Shown here piece by piece: positions 1-6,800 of a stretch of 16,940 bases of DNA; position 1 is the stretch's first letter; each line of letters starts with the position of its first letter. The position numbers and the translations under genes were made by a program. Below the pieces are notes generated by a model, which made no database searches, was not told the origin of the DNA, and worked only from the letters and a program-made list of their open reading frames with translations. This DNA is from Acidobacteriota bacterium (lineage in GTDB: Bacteria; Acidobacteriota; Terriglobia; Acidiferrales; UBA7541): positions 1-16,940 of the forward strand of contig PMOP01000481.1 in NCBI GenBank assembly GCA_003161495.1, read 5' to 3'.

Positions 1-1047
1 ATATCTCCGTGGACCGACTTGGTCTCTCTTTGGCGGCTTGCGCGGACGATTTGGAGTCTTCGCCCGACGATCACCAACGTAAGCACGCCAAAAGCAGGGC
101 TGCTAGGCGGATTAGTCGCGTGGGCGTGCCGCACTCCCTGCCGATACTATACGTTGCTCGGATTGCGGTGTGAAACCACGACCGGTCTCAAGCGGATGCT
201 GCTGCTCTGGACCGAGCGTATCGCTTGCCAGTGTGCGCATCGGGTCATTTGCGTTAGCGAGAGCCTCCGACAGAAAGCAATGGACCTAGGTATCGTGAAT
301 GCTGACCGGACGTTAGTTCTGGGATCCGGCAGTTGGAACGGCGTTGATGCAGAGCGATTTGCTCCGAACGCAGATGCCTTGCGACGCGCCGCCGAACTGC
401 GGGGGCATCTAGGGATACCCTCCGATGCACTCGTCGTAGGCTTTGTTGGCAGATTGACGCGAGATAAGGGAATTGGCGAACTAGTCGAGGCGTATTTAAA
501 GCTGCGGAAGAGCTTTCCCGCAGTAAGGCTGCTGCTCGTCGGAGACGTAGAACAAGGGGACCCGCTTCTTCCCGAGACTCGCCGCATAATGAAGACCGAA
601 TCCCAGATTATCCACACTGGGTTCGTGGAGGATCCAGTTCCCTATTACCACGTTATGAATGTTCTAGCGTTTCCGACTCACAGGGAGGGTTTCGCCAATG
701 CGCCGCTGGAAGCCCACGCCGCGGGCAAACCTGTCGTCGCCGCCCGAGCTACAGGTGTGCTCGATGGGGTGATCGACGGCGTCACCGGAATCCTGGTTCC
801 CGTTAGAGATGTCGCGGCCCTCGCCGGGGCTTTGGAATTGGTTTTGAAAGATCCGAGTCTGGCGGATGCCCTGGGCTCTGCCGGATGCGAGCGCGTGCTG
901 CGAGAGTTCCGGCAGGAGAGAGTCTGGGACGCGATTATCCGCGAGTATTGGCAACATCTTCAGGCCAAAGGATTGTCCGTCCCAAGCCCCACCGATGCGA
1001 ACGTTATTATGACTGCGGTGCCGACAACCCCTTTCGTTTCCCGATGA
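1..1047 (+). CDS. GT4-family glycosyltransferase, 5' end cut by window edge
   Basis: The reading frame is open from base 1, and the first in-frame start candidate (TTG at 19) falls inside a conserved region, so the N-terminus is missing. The visible 348 residues show a GT-B fold of family GT4: the N-terminal half has the NVSTPKAGLLG motif typical of glycan-assembly GT4 enzymes. The C-terminal half starts at VVGFVGRLTRDKG and carries the EX7E motif in REGFANAPLEAHAAG, which binds the nucleotide-sugar donor. Such enzymes add a sugar to a polyprenyl-linked acceptor at the inner face of the membrane. The stop overlaps the next gene's start (ATGA at 1044-1047). Followed by pglC-D-E-F-like genes, a PglA-like role (second sugar onto diphospho-undecaprenyl-bacillosamine) is a reasonable inference; donor and acceptor cannot be read from the sequence. 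Confidence 0.9.
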   Translation: MSPWTDLVSLWRLARTIWSLRPTITNVSTPKAGLLGGLVAWACRTPCRYYTLLGLRCETTTGLKRMLLLWTERIACQCAHRVICVSESLRQKAMDLGIVNADRTLVLGSGSWNGVDAERFAPNADALRRAAELRGHLGIPSDALVVGFVGRLTRDKGIGELVEAYLKLRKSFPAVRLLLVGDVEQGDPLLPETRRIMKTESQIIHTGFVEDPVPYYHVMNVLAFPTHREGFANAPLEAHAAGKPVVAARATGVLDGVIDGVTGILVPVRDVAALAGALELVLKDPSLADALGSAGCERVLREFRQERVWDAIIREYWQHLQAKGLSVPSPTDANVIMTAVPTTPFVSR

Positions 1048-1658
1048 GCTCTTTCGCCAAGCGCGTTACCGACATTCTTCTTGCGGGGAGCGCGCTGCTC
1101 ATCAGTGCCCCACTGATGGCAGCTATTGCTCTGGCAGTAAGGCTGAGCATGGGTACCCCGATTTTATTCCGGCAGATGCGCCCCGGCTATAGAGGCGAGC
1201 CATTCAAACTGCTCAAATTTCGCACCATGAACGCTGCGCGGGACGCGCGCGGCTGCCATTTGCCAGATGCAGAGAGGTTGACACCGATCGGGAGACTGTT
1301 GCGACGGCTTAGCTGGGACGAACTTCCGCAACTTTGGAACGTCTTCCGAGGTGAAATGAGCCTCGTCGGTCCTCGCCCTTTGCTAATGCAGTACATGGAT
1401 CGTTACACACCCGAACAGGCGCGCCGACACGACATAAAGCCCGGAATTACAGGCTGGGCTCAGGTCAATGGCAGAAACGGGCTGACTTGGCCAGAAAAGT
1501 TTTCTCTTGATCTCTGGTACGTGGACCATTGGAGCTTGTGGCTGGATAGTCGGATTCTTGTTCGGACACTATGGCAAGTATTGAAGCAAGAAGGTATCTC
1601 GCAACCGGGCCATGCAACGATGCCAAAATATTCAGCGAGTGAGCGTAACACGCCATGA
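1044..1658 (+). CDS. pglC: PglC-type undecaprenyl-phosphate sugar-1-phosphate transferase
   Basis: This 204-residue protein is a minimal monotopic phosphoglycosyl transferase: it moves a sugar-1-phosphate from a UDP-sugar to undecaprenyl phosphate, the first membrane step of glycan assembly. A single hydrophobic re-entrant helix spans about residues 9-34 with a Pro at 23. The family core follows: RQMRPGYRG and KFRTM (44-62), the catalytic Asp-Glu pair in SWDELPQLWNV (D92, E93), MSLVGPRPLL (105-114) and PGITGWAQVNGR (133-144). Length matches Campylobacter PglC (about 200) and is far shorter than WbaP-type enzymes with extra N-terminal membrane helices. The ATG at 1044 is chosen because it overlaps the preceding stop (ATGA) and starts exactly at the conserved MSSFAKRVTDI; a longer in-frame start at 885 would lie deep inside the glycosyltransferase gene. 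The sugar is inferred to be diacetylbacillosamine from the neighbours. Confidence 0.92.
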   Translation: MSSFAKRVTDILLAGSALLISAPLMAAIALAVRLSMGTPILFRQMRPGYRGEPFKLLKFRTMNAARDARGCHLPDAERLTPIGRLLRRLSWDELPQLWNVFRGEMSLVGPRPLLMQYMDRYTPEQARRHDIKPGITGWAQVNGRNGLTWPEKFSLDLWYVDHWSLWLDSRILVRTLWQVLKQEGISQPGHATMPKYSASERNTP

Positions 1659-2338
1659 ACACGAGACGAGTGTTTGTTTATGGTGCCGGCGGTCACGGAA
1701 AGGTCGTTGCAGACATCCTGATTTGCAATGGCGACACGGAATTCGTTGGCTTCGTGGACGACCGTGACGAGCTGGTGGGCACTACAGTTATGGGGTTTCC
1801 AGTCGTCGCTAATGGGGAGTGGCTGCGCGAGGAAGCTGCTAATTCTATCGTTGCCATCGCCATCGGAACTGGACATAGCCGCATCCGGCAAATGATTGCA
1901 GCGCGCTGCTCGCGCTGGGGAATCGAAATTCTAACCCTCATCCATCCAGCCGCGATCGTATCCCGGGCAGCTCGGCTTGGTCCAGGGACCGCGGTCATGG
2001 CCGGCGCAATCATTAATCCCGAAGCCACGGTCGGCGCAGGCGTGATTATAAACTCCGCCGCCGTAGTCGAGCACGACGTAGAGATTGGCGATTATGCTCA
2101 TGTCGCACCGAATGCTGTCATGGGTGGTGGATCGCGCTTGGGAGCATTCTCCCATTTGGGCTTGGGGGCGGCCGTAATCCAGCGCATCGCGATCGGTTCG
2201 CATACGATTGTGGGCGCCGGAGCCGTGGTCGTCGAAGATCTCCCGGATGGCGTCGTGGCGATGGGCGTTCCAGCACGGATAACCCGTCGCAACGGGCAGG
2301 AAGGCTCGCTACGGAATGCGCTGGCCTCTAGAAGCTAA
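1655..2338 (+). CDS. pglD: PglD-type UDP-4-amino-sugar N-acetyltransferase
   Basis: The 227-residue protein has the two-part PglD architecture. An N-terminal Rossmann-like sugar-nucleotide domain begins VYGAGGHGKVVAD (residues 8-20). A left-handed beta-helix of hexapeptide repeats spans roughly residues 100-215 and ends in GVVAMGVPAR. The proposed general-base His of PglD (H125 in Campylobacter) aligns with H140 in AAVVEHDVEIGDYAHV. The family uses acetyl-CoA to acetylate the 4-amino group made by the aminotransferase, here presumably giving UDP-N,N'-diacetylbacillosamine. The start overlaps the pglC stop (ATGA, 1655-1658), indicating coupled translation. Homologous NeuD/PerB-type enzymes acetylate other amino sugars, so the substrate assignment rests on the complete pathway around it. 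Confidence 0.9.
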   Translation: MNTRRVFVYGAGGHGKVVADILICNGDTEFVGFVDDRDELVGTTVMGFPVVANGEWLREEAANSIVAIAIGTGHSRIRQMIAARCSRWGIEILTLIHPAAIVSRAARLGPGTAVMAGAIINPEATVGAGVIINSAAVVEHDVEIGDYAHVAPNAVMGGGSRLGAFSHLGLGAAVIQRIAIGSHTIVGAGAVVVEDLPDGVVAMGVPARITRRNGQEGSLRNALASRS

Positions 2339-2342
2339 AGCG

Positions 2343-3566
2343 ATGACGCCCAATCCCCTCCTGAACGAGTTAGCTATCGAAGGCGGCGTGCCAACCCGCG
2401 AGCGCCCTTTTGCCCCCTGGCCCTCCTTTGAACCGGACGAAATCGAGGCTGTTGCTTCCGTTCTAAGATCCGCGAAGATCAACTATTGGACCGGCGAGGA
2501 AGGGCGTCTGTTCGAAAGAGAATTTGCCGAGTTTGTCGGCTGCAAGTACGGAGTCGCGGTTGCGAACGGCACGGTAGCGTTAGAACTTGCTCTTCATGCT
2601 CTGGGAATTGGTCCTGGCGATGAAGTTATCGTGCCGAGTCGAACCTTTATTGCGTCGGCAAGTTGTGTGGCGATGCGGTCTGCAATCCCCGTTATTGCGG
2701 ACGTGGACGCCACAAGTCAATGCCTCACCGCCGATACGATCCGACGTGTGCTCAGTTCCCGAACCAAGGCGATCATCGCCGTGCATTTGGCAGGCTGGCC
2801 GTGTGATATGGATTCCATCCTTGAGCTGGCGCGCCATTACGGAATCAAGGTGATCGAAGACTGCGCCCAGGCTCACGCGGCAACCTATAAAGGCCGTCCC
2901 GTCGGGTCGTTGGGGGATGTAGCGGCTTTTTCATTCTGCCAAGACAAAATTATGACGACCGGTGGGGAAGGTGGAATGCTAACGACCAGTGACGAAGCGG
3001 TTTGGAAACGCGCCTGGAGTTTCAAAGATCACGGCTCGAGCTACGACGCGGTTTATCGAGACCAAGGCTCTGTTGGCTTCCGTTGGATCCACGAGTCCTT
3101 CGGCACGAATTGGCGTCTCACGGAAATGCAGTCGGCCATCGGGAGGATTCATCTTCGGAAGCTTTCTGATTGGGCAGAAATTCGGCGAAGAAATGCTTCC
3201 ATACTGACAAGAGGATTTTCGAGTTGCCCAGCCTTGCGTGTCACGTCGCCATCGAACGAACTCGGCCATTCTTTCTATAAATACTACGTTTTTCTCCGCC
3301 TGGAACGATTGAGCGAGGGGTGGGACCGCGATCGAATTATGGCAGCCATAAATGCCGAGGGCATTCCCTGCTTCAGCGGGGTTTGCAGCGAAATTTACCT
3401 TGAAAAAGCCTTCCCGGAAAAATTGCGCCCTAAAGAGCACCGGGTGGTAGCGCGAGAGTTGGGGAAAACGAGCCTGATGTTCCTCGTGCATCCGACACTT
3501 TCCGAAAAAGACATGGTCGACACCTGTCACACGGTTGAAAAGGTAATGAATGCAGCGATGGAGTGA
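2343..3566 (+). CDS. pglE: PglE-type DegT/DnrJ/EryC1 sugar aminotransferase (PLP)
   Basis: A 407-residue PLP-dependent aminotransferase of the DegT/DnrJ/EryC1/StrS family, which aminates C4 of a UDP-4-keto-6-deoxy sugar using glutamate. Visible landmarks: NYWTGEEG (47-54), ANGTVALELALHALGIGPGDEVIVPSRT split over 74-101, the PLP-ring contact IEDCAQAHAA (171-180, Asp173), and the Schiff-base Lys202 in FSFCQDKIMTTGGEGGML. The family usually has HK or NK before the lysine; here it is DK. Start: ATG at 2343 lies 4 bases after the pglD stop and gives the usual family N-terminus; an in-frame ATG at 2316 would overlap pglD by 23 bases and add 9 residues. The 4-keto substrate would come from the PglF-type enzyme encoded downstream. 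Confidence 0.92.
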   Translation: MTPNPLLNELAIEGGVPTRERPFAPWPSFEPDEIEAVASVLRSAKINYWTGEEGRLFEREFAEFVGCKYGVAVANGTVALELALHALGIGPGDEVIVPSRTFIASASCVAMRSAIPVIADVDATSQCLTADTIRRVLSSRTKAIIAVHLAGWPCDMDSILELARHYGIKVIEDCAQAHAATYKGRPVGSLGDVAAFSFCQDKIMTTGGEGGMLTTSDEAVWKRAWSFKDHGSSYDAVYRDQGSVGFRWIHESFGTNWRLTEMQSAIGRIHLRKLSDWAEIRRRNASILTRGFSSCPALRVTSPSNELGHSFYKYYVFLRLERLSEGWDRDRIMAAINAEGIPCFSGVCSEIYLEKAFPEKLRPKEHRVVARELGKTSLMFLVHPTLSEKDMVDTCHTVEKVMNAAME

Positions 3567-3797
3567 GCCAAGATCATTCGCTGCTCCAACACAACCAAAG
3601 AATCCATTGAATCTTTGACTGCACTGAATATGGACATCATTCCGATAAAGAACAATCAAGGCGAAACTTCGAGATGAACAACGCGACCTCCGCGAAGAAT
3701 TCAGTTCTGTCGAGCGAGCGTTCGACCAATTTAATTCCGTGATGTGTTTCGCTGTGCCCCAAAAAGAGATTCGATTGCACGTCCGAGTCGTTTGCCC

Positions 3798-5711
3798 ATG
3801 ATTCGTATCGAAACCAAACAACTGCCGTCCGCGCTCTTGCAGTATCGCGTTTGGCTGATCGGTTTTTTCCAGGCGCTGCTCATCTTCGCTTCACTCGTCC
3901 TGGCCTGGCTTCTCCGCTTCGATTTTTCGCTGCCTTATCGGGGACTCCTGCTTTCGGCCGCACCTCTCCTGATCGTGATCCGACTCGTGGCCATTGGGAG
4001 ATTCAGGCTTTTACACGGCTGGTGGCGATATACGGGCGTGAGCGATGTCCTGGACATTTTGAAGGCGATTGCACTGGGTTCCGTGGTCTTCCTTTTTGTG
4101 ATGCGGTTTGTCCTTCGAGTCAACGCATTTCCGAAAACAATATATGTTCTTGAAGCGGTGCTCAGCATGGGCTTGTTGGCGGGTGTTCGACTGTTCTCGC
4201 GTGTTCTGACCGAATCTGCACGTGGTGTCGCGGCGTCTCACAAGAAGGTGATGCTGATTGGTTCCGGTATGGCCGCACAGATGGTAATCCGGGAAATCAA
4301 ACGGTCGCAAAACAGCTACGAGGTCGTGGGGTGTGTCGACGACGACCGATCTAAATTTGGAATCAAGATTCAAGGAGTTCCTGTAATTGGGAGTGTTGAC
4401 CAACTCCCGGCCTTACTCGCCGCGCGTCGCGTGGACGAGATCCTCATCGCTGTTCCTTCAGCCACTGGAACACAGATGCAGCGATTCGTGGAGGTCTGCG
4501 AACAAACTGGGGCGAAGTTTAAGACCGTGCCAGAACTCCGCGACATAATCACCGGGCAGAAGAGCATTCGTGAGTTTCGCGATGTACGTCTGGAGGATCT
4601 CCTGGGGCGAGAGCCTGTTGAGATCGATTTGGAAGCTGTCAGGGAGAAGATTGCTGGGCGCGTGGCACTCGTTACCGGAGCGGCAGGGTCCATTGGCTCA
4701 GAGTTGTGCCGGCAGATTTTAGAGTACGGACCCGCCGGGCTGGTCTGCTTGGATCAAAGCGAGACGGGAATATTCTTTCTGCAGCAAGAACTTTCCAAGT
4801 TCAGAGGTAGCAGCCAAATAATCTTTTGCGTCGCCGACGTTGGTGACCAAGAACGTTTGCGCAAGGTTTTTGCGGAACATAGCCCTGAAATCGTCTTCCA
4901 CGCCGCAGCCTATAAGCACGTCCCGGTCATGGAGCGCAATGTTCAGGTGGCGCTGAAGAATAATGTCTTTGCCCTTCTCAACCTGCTCGAAATCGCGGAG
5001 CGAGGCGGGTGCGAAAGCTTCGTCGTAATCTCATCCGATAAAGCCGTGAACCCAACGAGCATCATGGGCGCTACAAAAAGAATTGGTGAATTGATCATCG
5101 GTTGCCGGCCGACGAATGGGATGCGATGCGTTTCGGTTCGCTTTGGCAATGTTCTTGGTTCACACGGGAGTGTCGTCCCGGTCTTTCAGGAGCAACTCCG
5201 GACCGGCCAAACTCTGACGATCACTCATCCAGAGATCAAGCGTTTTTTCATGACAGGACCCGAAGCCGTCTCATTGGTCTTGCAGGCATTCGCAATCGGA
5301 AACCACAGAGACATCCTGGTGCTCGACATGGGCGAACCTGTGCGAATTCGCGACCTCGCGCGGACGCTCATCCGGCTTTCTGGAAAGTCCGAGCGCGAAG
5401 TCGGCATTACGTTCACGGGGCTGCGAGAGGGCGAGAAGCTGACGGAAGAGCTATTCTACGAAACAGAAGAGATTCATCCGACACCGTTCGAGAAGATCAA
5501 GAGAACCCGAAGCCCACTGCATGGCTGGTCCCTACTGCAGCGCCACCTTGCCGAACTAAGAATTTCCATGTGCGTGGACGGCGCGGAGGCCGTCCGCCGC
5601 AAGATAAAAGAGATCGTCCCCGGATATTCGTACCAGTCGGAGGATTTTCCGAAAGAACACGCGTCGCGGAGTGCACCCGCCATTCTTGAGCATACAGCCG
5701 GCCGCCGTTAA
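3798..5711 (+). CDS. pglF: PglF/FlaA1-type membrane UDP-GlcNAc 4,6-dehydratase
   Basis: A 637-residue polysaccharide-biosynthesis protein of the PglF/WbpM/CapD class. Four hydrophobic segments lie at about 17-39, 50-67, 86-106 and 116-134. A first Rossmann-like CoA/nucleotide-binding region begins KKVMLIGSGMAAQM (149-162). The catalytic non-classical SDR domain begins VTGAAGSIGSEL (292-303). The active-site strip is SSDKAVNPTSIMGATKR (412-428): Asp414, Lys415, and Met423 where ordinary SDRs have Tyr, as expected for this class. Campylobacter PglF has Thr before the Asp-Lys pair; here it is Ser413. The reaction removes water from UDP-GlcNAc to make the 4-keto-6-deoxy sugar used by PglE. Start ATG 3798 fits the family N-terminus; GTG 3744 is in frame, but its 18 extra residues (MFRCAPKRDS...) look non-conserved. 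No strong Shine-Dalgarno precedes either. It lies 231 bases after pglE, so it may have its own promoter. Confidence 0.92.
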   Translation: MIRIETKQLPSALLQYRVWLIGFFQALLIFASLVLAWLLRFDFSLPYRGLLLSAAPLLIVIRLVAIGRFRLLHGWWRYTGVSDVLDILKAIALGSVVFLFVMRFVLRVNAFPKTIYVLEAVLSMGLLAGVRLFSRVLTESARGVAASHKKVMLIGSGMAAQMVIREIKRSQNSYEVVGCVDDDRSKFGIKIQGVPVIGSVDQLPALLAARRVDEILIAVPSATGTQMQRFVEVCEQTGAKFKTVPELRDIITGQKSIREFRDVRLEDLLGREPVEIDLEAVREKIAGRVALVTGAAGSIGSELCRQILEYGPAGLVCLDQSETGIFFLQQELSKFRGSSQIIFCVADVGDQERLRKVFAEHSPEIVFHAAAYKHVPVMERNVQVALKNNVFALLNLLEIAERGGCESFVVISSDKAVNPTSIMGATKRIGELIIGCRPTNGMRCVSVRFGNVLGSHGSVVPVFQEQLRTGQTLTITHPEIKRFFMTGPEAVSLVLQAFAIGNHRDILVLDMGEPVRIRDLARTLIRLSGKSEREVGITFTGLREGEKLTEELFYETEEIHPTPFEKIKRTRSPLHGWSLLQRHLAELRISMCVDGAEAVRRKIKEIVPGYSYQSEDFPKEHASRSAPAILEHTAGRR

Positions 5712-5760
5712 GAAACTACCTTCCGATTGACGGCTGATATTGGAGCGAGCAACCGTGAAA

Positions 5761-5765
5761 GGAGA
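5761..5765 (+). promoter_or_regulatory. Shine-Dalgarno fixing the FecR-like start
   Basis: AAAGGAGA (core GGAGA at these bases) sits 7 bases before ATG 5773. It selects this start over the in-frame TTG at 5740, which lies upstream of the site and has no comparable ribosome-binding sequence. Confidence 0.7.
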
Positions 5766-5772
5766 CCTCAAG

Positions 5773-6666
5773 ATGGAACCACATAGTCACAGACCAGAAG
5801 GCTCTGGACATTCTAGAACGGAGGTCCTAAAAAAAGCCCCCTATCCAATCGGGGACTGTTTTAAGAAAGCGTTCGTGACTCCAGCCGCGGTCCTGATTCG
5901 GAAGGCGCAACGAACCATAGCGTCCCATCTCACTTTCTGTTTCATTCATGCGCTGGCGCTGCAGCTTGTAATGTTTCTGATGCTGGCTGATGCACGTCCA
6001 GCGTCACGGCCGCAAGATAAGCAACCACTCGGTTCTTTAAGCAGCATCGGAACAGTTTATGTGGGTGACTCCGTGGCACCTGCCAGCTCGACGATTTTCA
6101 GCGGTGACACTCTCCGTTTAGGCGATGCTGCCACGGCAACGTTCACGATCAGCGGAAGAGGTTCCTTCGAGATCGCTTCCCGCAGTCAACTGGGATTCAC
6201 CGGCGGCCAACAATATGTCGCTGAGTTGAAGTCGGGGACCGTGGTGATGAGTTCCTCCAGCGGAGCTTCCGGTATTACACTGCGAATTGGAAATCATGTT
6301 GTGCTGGCAGTCACGCAAGGAGAACAATCCACAGCGAAGATTGACAGTGCTGTAGACGGTTCGTTCGTGATCGGTTGTACGCAAGGCAGCGTAGGCATTG
6401 TTCCACTCGACGGGTCCCCCAACGGTATCTTCCTCCAGGTCGGTCAGTCGGTCAGCCTTTCTCCGCAGGGTGAATTGTCTGCCCCGAGAGCCGCGGTCGC
6501 TTCGACTGCGACCACCTCACCGACTCAGCCGTCCGCGTCGGCGCGAAAGTCTAGCCATACCGGCCTGATTATTCTAGGCGCGGCAGGAGCGGCTGGCGTC
6601 GTAGGTGCCGCGGTGGCTCTGGCCAGTAAAGGACACGGTCAGACCGTTAGTCCGTCCGCGCCTTGA
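5773..6666 (+). CDS. FecR-like domain membrane protein
   Basis: This 297-residue protein has a basic N-terminal region of about 50 residues, a hydrophobic segment at about 52-72 (FCFIHALALQLVMFLMLA), then a beta-rich domain at about 88-230 resembling FecR. FecR-like features include IGTVYVGDSVAPASSTIFSG (92-111), LRLGDAATATF, a GSFEIASRSQLGF strand and LKSGTVVMSS. A Ser/Thr/Pro-rich stretch (240-262) leads to a Gly/Ala-rich hydrophobic tail (263-284). FecR domains occur both in anti-sigma regulators linked to TonB receptors and in stand-alone envelope proteins of unknown role; here no sigma factor or TonB receptor is adjacent. The N-terminal hydrophobic segment could be a signal anchor, placing the FecR-like domain outside the cytoplasm. 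It follows pglF by 61 bases on the same strand and converges with the PilZ-TonB gene. The family assignment is moderate; the function is unknown. Confidence 0.75.
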   Translation: MEPHSHRPEGSGHSRTEVLKKAPYPIGDCFKKAFVTPAAVLIRKAQRTIASHLTFCFIHALALQLVMFLMLADARPASRPQDKQPLGSLSSIGTVYVGDSVAPASSTIFSGDTLRLGDAATATFTISGRGSFEIASRSQLGFTGGQQYVAELKSGTVVMSSSSGASGITLRIGNHVVLAVTQGEQSTAKIDSAVDGSFVIGCTQGSVGIVPLDGSPNGIFLQVGQSVSLSPQGELSAPRAAVASTATTSPTQPSASARKSSHTGLIILGAAGAAGVVGAAVALASKGHGQTVSPSAP

Positions 6667-6800
6667 AGTCCGCGCGTGCGATTTCAATCCACCACGAAGA
6701 TTTTCCTGGCGGCCCGCGTTTTTTGATCCAAATCTAATCCACCGCTCGTTTTTTGGGGATTTGTCTGCCCCGATCGATCTCAGGAAATGGAAAAGTCACG

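Noticed and set aside
3674..3742. 22-codon ATG-led frame before pglF as a leader peptide
   Set aside because: No Shine-Dalgarno, no attenuator-like hairpins and no runs of regulatory codons.
5102..5689. 195-codon open frame on the + strand inside pglF
   Set aside because: Out of frame with a fully conserved dehydratase; Arg/Pro-rich composition typical of a shadow.
5831..5863. AAAAAAAGCCCC ... GGGGACTGTTTT resembling a terminator hairpin
   Set aside because: It has only a 4-bp stem and lies inside the coding sequence after a well-supported start, so it is not a credible terminator or riboswitch.
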